DNA of 64,000 nt from assembly GCA_009838515.1 (NCBI GenBank), contig VXRL01000031.1, positions 13,765 through 77,764 on the forward strand, read 5' to 3'. The notes below the pieces were generated by a model, which saw only the letters and a list, made by a program, of their open reading frames with translations, did not search any database and had not been told where the DNA came from. Each line of letters begins with the position of its first letter. Position 1 is the first letter of the stretch. This stretch comes from Terriglobia bacterium. Lineage in GTDB: Bacteria; Acidobacteriota; Terriglobia; Bryobacterales; UBA6623. The translations under genes and the position numbers were made by a program. Shown here in pieces: positions 53,143 through 62,246 of this stretch.

Positions 53143-54795
53143 CTATTGCCGGGTGCCACTGTAATGTTCGAGCCACTGCACGGAATTGCGATGCAATTCC
53201 ACTCCAGGCACGTCATTCTCAAGTGCCGGTCCGGGTGTGCTGCGACCATCTTTGACGGTCTTGTCCAATAGCGCTGCCAGCCTAGCGGCGACTTCAGGAC
53301 GGTCGCTGGCCAGGTTCTTGGTCTCGCGCACGTCGGTATCGAGATCGAACAACTGTACGAACGGAGCCTTGCGCAGGTCCGCAGCAGCAGGAGTTGACCC
53401 GAACGAGCGCATGGCGTCTCCCCACGCCTGTTCGGGGATCGGCAGCGTGCCCCACATGCCCCGCGACCCGCTTCCCGGTGTGAGGGCGAGCTTCCATTGC
53501 CGGTGGCGAATCGCGAAAGCCAGCGGAGATTGCATGACCAAGCTCGTTCTTGGACCGGACGAACTCGGCGAAGTGAGAAGCGGCAGGATACTAATCGAGT
53601 CAGGGGCTTCGCCGGGCGCGAGTTCGACGCTTGCGATCTCGGCAACAGTCGCCGCCATGTCATTCAGACCGACCAGCCCGTGGCACTTCGAACCCGGTTC
53701 GACCCTGCCGGGCCAGCGGACAAGGAAGGGAACCCGCAGCCCGCCCTCGTACAGGGTGAATTTGTATCCCCGATAGATGCCGCTGGGGTAATGGCCGAGG
53801 GGCTCGAGCTTTCGGATCAAGTTCGGGGTTGCCTTGCGCACATTGCCGGCGTAAGGCGCAGCGCCGTGGTCGGAGGTGGCGACGACCAGCGTGTTGTCGG
53901 CCAGCCCGTGCTTGTCTAGCGCGGCGAGCACGCGCCCGAGCGTCGCGTCGGTCTCTTCGACGAAGTCCCCGTACAGCCCCAGCTTGCTGGTGCCCTCGAA
54001 TGCGGGACTCGGGCTCGTGGGCGTGTGCGGTGATGTCAGAGCCACGTACAGGAAGAACGGCTTGCCGTTGCGGGCTGGTTCGGCGTTGCGATCCAAGAAC
54101 GTCTCCGCCTCGGTAGCGAACGTGTCCAAGACTTTGTAGTCCTCGAAGTCTTTGGCAGCCGGTCCCACGCGATTGAACGCGCTCCATCCCTTTTGGGCGG
54201 TAACGTCGCCCTGGAAATGACCGTTGCGAACGAAGACGTACGGGTACATGTCGAGCGAGCCCGGGAGGATGAAGGAGTAGTCGAAGCCAAAGTCATTTGG
54301 ACCGACTTTCAGGGGACGCTCGTAGTCGACGTTGTCCACGCCTTGGTTCCTGCCGTCCTTGGTATGCATCAACGTGCCGAGATGCCATTTGCCCACATAG
54401 CCGGTCCGGTAGCCGGCTCGCTTTAGCGTCGTTCCGAGCGTGAACGCGCCAGCGGGGAGCTGGGGATTGAGAAATCCCCACGGGCCGCTCTGGGACGGCT
54501 TGGCGAAGCGCCACGCGTAGCGGCCCGTCATGATGGCGATGCGGGACGGCACGCACACGGACGCGACGGAGTGGGCGTCGGTGAACATCATCCCGTCCCG
54601 GGCCAGCGAATCGAACGCCGGCGTGCTGGTCTGGCAGCGGTCGCCGCCGTAGCAGGCAACGTCGCCGATGCCCAGATCGTCTGCCATCACGTAGACGATA
54701 TTGGGATTCTTGGCAGCTGCCTCCGACGATCCGAGGGCGACAAGCGCGCACGAGACGGCAGTGCTGCAGAGGCTGGCGGATCGGAACAGGCTCAT
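53143..54795 (-). CDS. Arylsulfatase, exported
   Basis: Type I sulfatase of 550 aa. A signal peptide (SLFRSASLCSTAVSCALVAL) is followed by NIVYVMADDLGIGDVACYGG and the formylglycine site C81 in VCVPSRIAIMTGRYAW. KWHLGTLM, TSPHTPTSP and ATSDHGAAPYAG hold further active-site residues; in the last, His stands where many sulfatases have Asn. The ATG at 54795 is used; the frame is open to 54882 but the extension lacks a signal. The PVC-type cytochrome gene lies 83 nt upstream on the same strand, so the two may be co-transcribed. Confidence 0.92.
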   Translation of the reverse strand: MSLFRSASLCSTAVSCALVALGSSEAAAKNPNIVYVMADDLGIGDVACYGGDRCQTSTPAFDSLARDGMMFTDAHSVASVCVPSRIAIMTGRYAWRFAKPSQSGPWGFLNPQLPAGAFTLGTTLKRAGYRTGYVGKWHLGTLMHTKDGRNQGVDNVDYERPLKVGPNDFGFDYSFILPGSLDMYPYVFVRNGHFQGDVTAQKGWSAFNRVGPAAKDFEDYKVLDTFATEAETFLDRNAEPARNGKPFFLYVALTSPHTPTSPSPAFEGTSKLGLYGDFVEETDATLGRVLAALDKHGLADNTLVVATSDHGAAPYAGNVRKATPNLIRKLEPLGHYPSGIYRGYKFTLYEGGLRVPFLVRWPGRVEPGSKCHGLVGLNDMAATVAEIASVELAPGEAPDSISILPLLTSPSSSGPRTSLVMQSPLAFAIRHRQWKLALTPGSGSRGMWGTLPIPEQAWGDAMRSFGSTPAAADLRKAPFVQLFDLDTDVRETKNLASDRPEVAARLAALLDKTVKDGRSTPGPALENDVPGVELHRNSVQWLEHYSGTRQ

Positions 54796-54878
54796 GGGGA
54801 GGTCGGCAACAGTATCCCACGCTCCCGCCGAGGGCCGACTCTGGGGAACCAATGCAAAGGAGCCAGGCGCAGCCTGTC

Positions 54879-57800
54879 TCACAGTCCGGCCTGCAGGAAC
54901 GAGATCACGTCCGCCATCTCCTGCTGGGTTAGAGACTCTTCGAGTCCCTCGGGCATCAAGGACACGTCCGATTCCCGGAAGTCCGCGATGTCGCTCTTGA
55001 GCACGGAGACATCCTCAAGCTCGCCACGCAGCGTGAGCGTGGCCGAAGTTTCGGAGACGAGGATCCCGTCAAGGAAGCGACCGTCCGTTGTCTCCAAGAG
55101 ATTGTTGCGGTAGCGGTCTTCGATGGCATAGCTCGGATCCAAGATGCTGGTCAGCAGGTCTTCCCTGCTGCGGTTGGCAACTCCCGACAGGTCGGGGCCG
55201 ATGCGCCCCCGCTGTGCTCGCGAAAGGTGGCAGCTGGCGCACTCGCGCTGGAAGACCTCACCGCCTCGCTGTGGATTTCCGCCCAGCTCGAGCACTGTCA
55301 AGTGTTCGACGATCACTCGGCCCCGGTCGCGTTCGTCCGGGGGCTCGATTCCCGCCGCGGCCTGCCGGACAGGCTCGCTCGGATGCTGGCCCAGCCGGAT
55401 GAGCGTGACCGCCGGGATTTCGGAGGGCGGAATGCGGCCCTGCCTGGCCGCTTCAACGAACGCCACGGCGTGCTCGCGCTTACGGATCAGGGCTCCCGCG
55501 ATCGCGTCGCGCACTGACGGCGGCGAATTCGGCCAAGCGCTGATCAGGGTCCGGGCTGCGTCTGGATCCTCGAACGCGGCGATGGAGCGGGCGGCCTCGA
55601 TGCGCAGGTCGGATTCCGGGTGTTCGAGCAGGAAGCTGCTCAGGGAGTCTGCGACATCCGCATAGCGGCCCGCCTGCAGGATGCGTGCCGCTGCCAGTCG
55701 CTCGCTGAGCGGGCTCTGAGGTGTCTGCGCCAGTTGCTTCGCCTGCCGCACGTGGGACCCGAGGTCGAAATGGCGCGCCACCCGGCTGGCGGCCGCGCGC
55801 ACGCCTTCAGACGGGTCCTCCAGGAATCGGCTGATGGCCTCGCTGGCGAAGCCACTTCCGCTTGGCCCGCTGATGTGCAGCGAGAGTCCGGCACCCAGCC
55901 CGTCAAGGGCGGCGATCTTCCATCGGGCGTGGTTGAGGGGCTCGGCGCCCGCTAGCAGGCGAAGCAGGGCTTCGGTTGCTGCCGGGTTGCCTTGGGCAGC
56001 CACCACCTGCGCGGCAGATCGCAAGTAGCGGGCTCTTTCCCGGGTAGGGTCGTGGAAGAATTCAGGCTGGCGGTCGACCAGGGCGGCGAGCACGGATGCA
56101 GCCATTCCCGGCGGCGCGCTAAGCGCGGCCGCGTGAAACCAGGGATCGTCCGGGAAGCGGGAAAGTATGCCGGCCAGAGCGGCTGCCGATCCGCTTCGCT
56201 GTGGTAGGCCGCCAGCGCTGAGGGCTGCTTGGAAGGCAACCCGAGGGTTCTCGTCCCGCGTGGCCGCGAGCACACTCGCAACGAACTTGTCCGGAAACCT
56301 CTCGGCGAGGCGCAGCGCACTCTCTCGGAGCGCCGGATGCGGATCATCTAGAGCGGAAGATAGCGTGTCCGGGTCAATCGCGTCGAGGCCGTCAAGTGTC
56401 CACAGCGCAAGCAGCCGCACGGCGGGCTGCGCATGGCTCAATGCTATTGACCGCAAGTCCGGCGCCACTGCGAGATCCTGCCGCTCGACGAGCAGGCGCT
56501 GGGCCGTGCGCCTGTGCCAGCCGTTGGGATGCTCCAGTTGCCGCGTGAGTTCGGCGCTGGACAGGGATCCAAGTCGGACCGTGCGAGCGAGCGGGCCGGG
56601 ACTGTCCGGCACGATTCGATAGATCCGGCCCTTGTCGTCTCCTGCGCGGAAGTCCATCTTCAGCCTTTGCTTGACCGCCTCTGGAATGGAATCGGGAGTT
56701 TCCAAGTACTGGCGGTAGTAGTCGAGGACATAGAGGGCGCCATCCGGGGCGTTGGCGAAGTTGACGGGTCGAAACCAATTGTCGGTTGAAGCGATGAACT
56801 CCTCTGTGGAGGGCCACCTGCTCGCGACATAGGTGGCCCCGCTTGGCGTGAGCAAGTCGCAATGCACAAGGTTGCCGTTCCCTTCGCCAACGAAGACGCT
56901 GCCTCGCAGCTTGCTCGGAAACCGGTCCCCTGTGTATACGGTGGTGCCGGACGCTGCCGTGAAGAAGCCCTCCAGCTGCTCCTCCCGGCCCGGGCGGGTC
57001 TCGGCGTACCGCCTGCGGCGGGCTTCGGTGCGCTCGATCCGCCACTGTTGCGGCCGGCTGACGGGGAATACGTTCGCGGCTGGTCGGCCGTGGTCTGAAA
57101 TGTCCTGTTCGGCGCGCTCGAGGGGCAGCAGGGGGTTGCGTCTCAGGTACCCCGCCGGGATGACTGTGTGGCGCAGGTGGGTCGTGTTCTGCGCGATGAA
57201 CCAATGGCCCCATTCGTTGTAGTCGTGGCCGAACTGCGCGTCTCCGGTCGATGCTTCGGCCTCTCCGCTCAGGGGGTCGAAGCGGAATTCGCGATCACGC
57301 ACGCTCACCGCCGGTAGCTCCGGACGCTTCGGGGAGGTCACCTCGCCCGGATAGCCGTAATTGGCGACGTAGAACCAGTTGTCGAGGCCAAGACGCGGAT
57401 TACTGAGGCGGCCCTCGACATTAACAAGCGCAAACCCCGTGTAGAGAGTCTCGCGGATGTCGGCTCGGTGGTCGCCGTCCGTGTCCTTGAGGTAGAGAAT
57501 GTCCGGCGCTGCGGTAGCGATCAGCCCTCCCTTCCACGGAGCTATCCCCTCGACGGCCAGCAGATTGTCGGCGAAAACGGTGTACTCGTCCACGATGCCA
57601 TCGCCGTCAGTGTCTTGGAGATACTTGATGCGGCTGAGCGGAGGAGTCCCTTCCGGAGGGTCTTCGGGGTTGTCGGCTAGTTCGGCAACGTATGCCGCGC
57701 CGTTCTCGTCGAACGCTAGCTCGACCGGATCGACTACGTGCGGCTCTGCCGCGAATAGCTCGATGCGAAAGCCCTCGGCTATGCGGAAGGACGTCAAGGC

Positions 57801-57890
57801 CTGTTGGGGCGAGAGCGGACCTGCATCGCGCTGACCGCAGCTGGCTAGCATCCAGAGCGCTGCAGCTGCGAGCGATGCCCTCATCTTCAT
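54879..57890 (-). CDS. PVC-type membrane-bound dehydrogenase/cytochrome c lipoprotein
   Basis: Lipoprotein of 1003 aa (LWMLASCGQ lipobox). The N-terminal half is a beta-propeller of the PVC membrane-bound dehydrogenase type (FRIELFAAEPHVVDPVELAFDENG, GGLIATAAPDILYLKDTDGDHRAD, DWFR-like blades). HEAT-like repeats follow (about 450-850). A cytochrome c domain ends the protein: C884-A-S-C887-H888 binds heme and M979 (SLMPEGLE) is the probable second ligand. Such proteins are thought to oxidise sugars or related compounds in the envelope. Its ATG overlaps the RidA-repeat stop by 4 nt (ATGA), so the two are co-expressed. Confidence 0.92.
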   Translation of the reverse strand: MKMRASLAAAALWMLASCGQRDAGPLSPQQALTSFRIAEGFRIELFAAEPHVVDPVELAFDENGAAYVAELADNPEDPPEGTPPLSRIKYLQDTDGDGIVDEYTVFADNLLAVEGIAPWKGGLIATAAPDILYLKDTDGDHRADIRETLYTGFALVNVEGRLSNPRLGLDNWFYVANYGYPGEVTSPKRPELPAVSVRDREFRFDPLSGEAEASTGDAQFGHDYNEWGHWFIAQNTTHLRHTVIPAGYLRRNPLLPLERAEQDISDHGRPAANVFPVSRPQQWRIERTEARRRRYAETRPGREEQLEGFFTAASGTTVYTGDRFPSKLRGSVFVGEGNGNLVHCDLLTPSGATYVASRWPSTEEFIASTDNWFRPVNFANAPDGALYVLDYYRQYLETPDSIPEAVKQRLKMDFRAGDDKGRIYRIVPDSPGPLARTVRLGSLSSAELTRQLEHPNGWHRRTAQRLLVERQDLAVAPDLRSIALSHAQPAVRLLALWTLDGLDAIDPDTLSSALDDPHPALRESALRLAERFPDKFVASVLAATRDENPRVAFQAALSAGGLPQRSGSAAALAGILSRFPDDPWFHAAALSAPPGMAASVLAALVDRQPEFFHDPTRERARYLRSAAQVVAAQGNPAATEALLRLLAGAEPLNHARWKIAALDGLGAGLSLHISGPSGSGFASEAISRFLEDPSEGVRAAASRVARHFDLGSHVRQAKQLAQTPQSPLSERLAAARILQAGRYADVADSLSSFLLEHPESDLRIEAARSIAAFEDPDAARTLISAWPNSPPSVRDAIAGALIRKREHAVAFVEAARQGRIPPSEIPAVTLIRLGQHPSEPVRQAAAGIEPPDERDRGRVIVEHLTVLELGGNPQRGGEVFQRECASCHLSRAQRGRIGPDLSGVANRSREDLLTSILDPSYAIEDRYRNNLLETTDGRFLDGILVSETSATLTLRGELEDVSVLKSDIADFRESDVSLMPEGLEESLTQQEMADVISFLQAGL

Positions 57891-59113
57891 TGCCGCTCGC
57901 TGGGTACTGCGATCATGTCGACGGCGAGACTCCGGTCCGCCACGGCCGTTCCGCGCACCGACGCCTTCGAGGCGGCTGGAGGGGACTTAGGATCGTAGAA
58001 TTCCGGGCGAATCTGATTCAGAGCGGCGCTAGTGCTGTCATCGGAGACGTAGTAAGTGGCCTTGGCTAGGTGGTCCAAGTCGCTGCCGGCTTGCCCGAGA
58101 ATTCCGGCCAAGTCGGCGAACATCGCTCTGATTTGCTGCTCAGCACTTCCGGAGCCGCGGCCGTTCAGGGTTGAGACATAGATGCTGGCCGGCTGAAACA
58201 CCTGGGCTATGCGCGAAAAGACTGGGGACGCTGTCATGCCGGGGGGCGTCAGGTATGCGATGGGCCGGGCCTGCTCCGGCTCGTCCGCTGGTGCTGCGGC
58301 GACGATGGCCTCGATCTCGATCGCCTGCCGGTTCAGCCATTCGATGAAGACTACGGGCGGGGCACGGCCGCCATAGAACTCGACGATTCGACTCTCGACG
58401 AGGCTCGCCGCCTCGATCGGGCGCAGGAAGCACCGTAGCTGGACGAGTTGCTCGCGGCTCGCTCCCAGGTGCTTGAGCGTCTCGTCAATCTGGACCAGCA
58501 CGTCGGTGGCCGCCAGCTCCGGCTCTCCATCGGCAGCCCTGCCCGATACGAAGCTCCGCGGGCCGTTCGGCAGGACGGCCGCGTGCGAGCCTCCCTGTAC
58601 TCCGGGCAGCGACGGCGAGACCGTCCAAGTGACCTCGACGGGCGCTGCGCCACGGCTTCCGGTGGCAGCCACCCCATCGAGCGCCACCAGTGCGCCCTCA
58701 ACGGGCAGCTTGCCTTCGACTAGCGTCACCGCTGGCCGGCTGTCGAGACGGAAGCGAGCCTCGATTTCGCTGGCCAGGGCAGAAGTGGCCCGTTCGTCGG
58801 CCGTGACGGCGTTGAGGCGGACGAGCTGGTCCAGCGAACTCCCAGCGGATTCCAACGCTCGTGCCAAGTAGTCCAAGGCACGGCGCACCTGCGCGCCCGG
58901 GCTCTGGGCGCCATCCACAGAGCCGGACCGGTCGGCAGGCAGCGATTGGCCTGTGTGGACCAATGCCACGCCCTCGATGCGAATCGCTTGCGCCCCGCCC
59001 AAGGGGCCCTGGCCGACGCCGTAGCGGGCCAGATGCACGCCCGGCACACGGTCCGCTCCGAGCGCCGCGCAGCTGAGCATAAGTGCCAAGACTGGCCGCG
59101 GGCGGAGCAACAT
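57887..59113 (-). CDS. Exported protein with three RidA (YjgF/YER057c)-like units
   Basis: Protein of 408 aa. A signal sequence (VLALMLSCAALGADR) precedes three repeats of RidA type: about 24-148 (ALVHTGQSLPA, QVRRALDYLARALESAG), 155-272 (SFVSGRAADG, ALDETLKHLG-like VQIDETLKHLG) and 280-405 (IYVSTLNGRG, IRAMFADLAGILGQAGSDL). RidA enzymes deaminate reactive enamines/imines and are normally single-domain cytoplasmic proteins; an exported triple unit is unusual. TACGAT (59122-59127, reverse) ends 8 nt before the ATG. It shares a 4-nt overlap with the PVC-cytochrome gene. Whether the trimer-interface Arg is retained cannot be judged by eye. Confidence 0.85.
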   Translation of the reverse strand: MLLRPRPVLALMLSCAALGADRVPGVHLARYGVGQGPLGGAQAIRIEGVALVHTGQSLPADRSGSVDGAQSPGAQVRRALDYLARALESAGSSLDQLVRLNAVTADERATSALASEIEARFRLDSRPAVTLVEGKLPVEGALVALDGVAATGSRGAAPVEVTWTVSPSLPGVQGGSHAAVLPNGPRSFVSGRAADGEPELAATDVLVQIDETLKHLGASREQLVQLRCFLRPIEAASLVESRIVEFYGGRAPPVVFIEWLNRQAIEIEAIVAAAPADEPEQARPIAYLTPPGMTASPVFSRIAQVFQPASIYVSTLNGRGSGSAEQQIRAMFADLAGILGQAGSDLDHLAKATYYVSDDSTSAALNQIRPEFYDPKSPPAASKASVRGTAVADRSLAVDMIAVPSERQ

Positions 59114-59121
59114 CGCCCACT

Positions 59122-59127
59122 ATCGTA
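59122..59127 (-). promoter_or_regulatory. -10-like hexamer TACGAT of the RidA-repeat gene
   Basis: On the reverse strand TACGAT ends 8 nt before the ATG at 59113, without a Shine-Dalgarno sequence. Confidence 0.45.
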
Positions 59128-59221
59128 TGTCCCGGGAGCTTGCGAACCAAGGAGTGCTGATCGGTCCCAAGCGTGGGGCCGGTTCGCTGCTGTGTGGAAG
59201 GCAAGCGGGCAGATACGGACT

Positions 59222-60649
59222 CTAACGTTCCGAACGTGGCGGTAGGTGCCGGCCCGCCCGTGCGTCGCGCCACATCGATTCAGAGTCCAGTGTCGCGCCG
59301 GGATCCCCCTGAGCCTGCATCCAGCGCCCCAGTGCAGCGGCCAATCGGTCGCGAACGTCCGCAAGGCCGAGATCGCCGATCAGGTTGCGCATCTGATACG
59401 GGTCGGCCGCGACATCATATAGCTGCTCGGCCGGTCGCCGCATGAAGCGGTTGGCGAGCATGACTGCCCTGCGGTTGATCGCGGCTTGCGCCGATGGGCC
59501 GCTTGCAGCTAGCCAAGTCTCCCAGAACCAGTTCGTCCGGAACGCGCCCATCATATGTTTCTCAAAGTAGAGCGCTTCGGGCTGGAGATTGCGTATGTAG
59601 TGCCAGCGGGCGTCGACGATAGACCGGATCGGGTAGGGCGGTCCCTCGGGCACGTTGTTGTGCATCAGGTACACGTATTCGCGGTGGTCAGCGGCCTGGC
59701 CCCGCAATACTGGCAAGAAGCTGCTTCCGTCGAACTGATCGCTGGCCCCAGCTCCGGCAGCGGAGACGAGAGTTGGCAGCACATCGGCGTACTGCACCAG
59801 CGCGTCCGTGCGGGCTCCGGCGGCGATTCTCCCCGGCCAGCGCACTACGAGGGCGGTACGAACGCCGGTATTCCAGTTGGTCCACTTGTTGCCGGGAAAC
59901 GCCGAGCCCTGCTCGGAGGTCAGCAGCACCACGGTTCGATCGGCCTGTCCGCTGGCATCCAGCGCGTGAAGAACCTTGCCAACTTCCCAGTCCCAGACTT
60001 CGATCTCGGCGAGATAGGTTGCGAATTGCTCGCGTGTTCGCGGCGTGTCGGCCAGATTGTCTGGCAGTGCCAGCTTGGCGAGGTCGAACTTGTCAGGACG
60101 CCCCACCGTCCAAGGCGCATGAGCCTCGTGGAAGGCGGTTGCGAGGAAGAACGGCTGATCTGGATCGCGGCTCATGAATTCCTCAATGCCGCTGGTGTCG
60201 AACTCCGGTACTGGAGTAGGCTCGCGCTGATTCGTGATGCCGGCGACGGACTCGAAGCGGAAGGATTCGTCCGGGAGGACATGCTTCTTGCCGGCTAAGC
60301 CGACTCGATAGCCGACCCGGCCCAGATGATCCACGACTGAGAGTGTGCCGTCGCGGGCAGCCGAATGGTTCCAGCTCGAACCGTTCCGAAACGGGTACAA
60401 GCCGGTGTACAGCTCGGTGCGGCATGGATTGCACATCGCCATCGATAGGTACGCCCGGTTAAACGTCAAGCCTTCGGAGGCAAGCCCGTCGATATTCGGC
60501 GTCGAGATATTCGGCCCGCCGTAGAGCGGCAGGTCGTTATAGGTGACATCGTCGGCAATGATCAGCAGGAAGTTCGGACGTTCGTGTTGGCCCAGAGCTA
60601 GCGGGGCGAGGAGCAGGGCTGCGACTAGCGGCCAGAATCTGGTGGGCAT
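59222..60649 (-). CDS. Sulfatase resembling sulfamidase/heparan N-sulfatase type
   Basis: Sulfatase of 475 aa. A signal peptide (FWPLVAALLLAPLALGQ) precedes NFLLIIADDVTYNDLPLYGG and the formylglycine site C73 in MCNPCRTELYTGLYP, with a second Cys at the Ser position. LTSEQGSAFPGNKWTNWNTGVRTALVVRWPG is the metal-binding stretch expected in the sulfamidase-like subgroup (Gln instead of Asn). TACGAT ends 9 nt before the ATG. Divergent from the next sulfatase. Substrates could be N- or O-sulfated glycans; not provable here. Confidence 0.9.
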   Translation of the reverse strand: MPTRFWPLVAALLLAPLALGQHERPNFLLIIADDVTYNDLPLYGGPNISTPNIDGLASEGLTFNRAYLSMAMCNPCRTELYTGLYPFRNGSSWNHSAARDGTLSVVDHLGRVGYRVGLAGKKHVLPDESFRFESVAGITNQREPTPVPEFDTSGIEEFMSRDPDQPFFLATAFHEAHAPWTVGRPDKFDLAKLALPDNLADTPRTREQFATYLAEIEVWDWEVGKVLHALDASGQADRTVVLLTSEQGSAFPGNKWTNWNTGVRTALVVRWPGRIAAGARTDALVQYADVLPTLVSAAGAGASDQFDGSSFLPVLRGQAADHREYVYLMHNNVPEGPPYPIRSIVDARWHYIRNLQPEALYFEKHMMGAFRTNWFWETWLAASGPSAQAAINRRAVMLANRFMRRPAEQLYDVAADPYQMRNLIGDLGLADVRDRLAAALGRWMQAQGDPGATLDSESMWRDARAGRHLPPRSER

Positions 60650-60658
60650 AGCCTACTG

Positions 60659-60664
60659 ATCGTA
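60659..60664 (-). promoter_or_regulatory. -10-like hexamer TACGAT of the sulfamidase-like gene
   Basis: On the reverse strand GC-TACGAT ends 9 nt before the ATG at 60649, with no ribosome site between them. Confidence 0.45.
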
Positions 60665-60749
60665 GCGGGGTCCGGCCTGCCGTGCGTTACCGGTCCGCCT
60701 TGTCTGGAGCATCGTCTCCAGGTGCTACCCTGATTGGCCGAGCCTCCCG

Positions 60750-62183
60750 ATGTCTGAGTTTTCGCGACGCGACCTGTTGAAGTCCTCGGCCCTGATCACG
60801 TCGGCGGTCGGGTTGGCTGGATGCGCCACGGATGATCCTTCTCCGGCACGGCCGCCCAACGTCATTGTGTTGGTCACGGACGACCAGCGCTGGGACATGC
60901 TCGGCGCGGCCGGAAACCCGATGATCCAGACCCCGCACATGGATCGCTTGTCCACCGAAGGGGTGTTGTTCGAGAACCACTTCGTCACCACGTCCCTGTG
61001 CGCTCCCTCGCGGACCTCCATCTTCACCGGCCTCTATGCGAGTTGCCATGGCACGCACGACTTCGCAACCCCGATGTCGGACGATCTGCACGAGCGCAGC
61101 TATCCGGGACGCCTGCGCGCAGCTGGCTACCGAACAGGCTTTGTCGGCAAGTATGGTGTCGGCCGAACCTTGCCGGAAGACAAGTTCAGCTATTTTGAGG
61201 GATTTTCCGGGCAAGGGCAGTACTTGCACGAGGTGGACGGCAAGTCCCGGCACCTGACCGGGATGATCGGGGACCAAGCGCTTGAGTTCTTGGAGACCTG
61301 TGACGGAGAGACGCCGTTCTGCCTGTCGGTGAGCTTCAAAGCGCCGCACGTCCAAGACAGGGTCGCGCCGTTCTTCATCAACGATCCCGAACTTGACGGG
61401 CTTTACGAGGATGTCGAGATACCCCCTTTCAAGAAACTCGACCCCCGCTATTTCGAGGGCTTGCCCGACTTCCTCAAGGACGGGTACGAGGGTCGCATCC
61501 GTCAGCAGCGCCGCTTCCCGACAGCGGAGAGGTGGCAGGCTGCCATGAGGCGCTACTACCGGCTCATTACCGGTGTCGACATTCAGGTCGGGCGAATTCT
61601 GGCCTGGCTTGACGAGAGCGGCTTGGGGGGCAATACCGTGATCGTCTTCACTTCCGACAACGGGTTCTTCCTAGGCGAGCGCGGTTGGGCAGGCAAGTAC
61701 TTCATCCACGAGGAGTCCATCCGAGCGCCGCTGATCGTTTGGGATCCGCGCAGCCGGAAGAGGATGGGGCGCCGCTGCACGGAGATGACGCTCAATCTCG
61801 ACATTGCGCCCACGATCTTGGAATTGGCTGGGCTTGAGATCGATCCTTCAACGAACGGAATGAGCGTGGTGCCCCTGCTGGATGGCGCGTCGCCCCCATG
61901 GCGCACTGAGTGGCTCTACGAGTTCCTGTGGCAGCGCGAGGGTATTCCGATCCCGCGAACAGAGGGCATCCGCTCGGAGCGCTGGAAGTACAACGTATAC
62001 CTAGACGGACAGCCCGGATACGAGGAGCTGTACGATCTCGAGGCAGACCCAGAGGAAGAAACGAACCTAGCCAAGTCTGCCGACCACCAGAACGAACTCC
62101 AGCGCCTGCGCAGCCGCCGCCAAGCGTGGAAGGAAAGCCTGACGGCTTGGCAGCCCGGCGAGCCTTGGGCGGACCCCGCCTGA
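60750..62183 (+). CDS. Tat-exported lipoprotein sulfatase
   Basis: Sulfatase of 477 aa. The signal is twin-arginine plus lipobox: SRRDLLKSSALITSAVGLAGC (lipid-attached C25). NVIVLVTDDQRWDMLGAAG and the formylglycine site C84 in LCAPSRTSIFTG follow. KYGVGRTLPEDKF takes the place of the usual KWH motif, Tyr replacing Trp. FTSDNGFFLGERGWAGKYFIHEESIRAPLIV is the second metal cluster, typical of iduronate-sulfatase/choline-sulfatase-like members. The gene is divergent from the sulfamidase-like gene with a 100-nt gap and convergent with the last sulfatase. Confidence 0.92.
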   Translation: MSEFSRRDLLKSSALITSAVGLAGCATDDPSPARPPNVIVLVTDDQRWDMLGAAGNPMIQTPHMDRLSTEGVLFENHFVTTSLCAPSRTSIFTGLYASCHGTHDFATPMSDDLHERSYPGRLRAAGYRTGFVGKYGVGRTLPEDKFSYFEGFSGQGQYLHEVDGKSRHLTGMIGDQALEFLETCDGETPFCLSVSFKAPHVQDRVAPFFINDPELDGLYEDVEIPPFKKLDPRYFEGLPDFLKDGYEGRIRQQRRFPTAERWQAAMRRYYRLITGVDIQVGRILAWLDESGLGGNTVIVFTSDNGFFLGERGWAGKYFIHEESIRAPLIVWDPRSRKRMGRRCTEMTLNLDIAPTILELAGLEIDPSTNGMSVVPLLDGASPPWRTEWLYEFLWQREGIPIPRTEGIRSERWKYNVYLDGQPGYEELYDLEADPEEETNLAKSADHQNELQRLRSRRQAWKESLTAWQPGEPWADPA

Positions 62184-62246
62184 GCTGCCATAGGCGCTCG
62201 GGCAGTTGCTGCGGCCGCTCGCTTGCGCAGATCTGGCCGAACCCTG

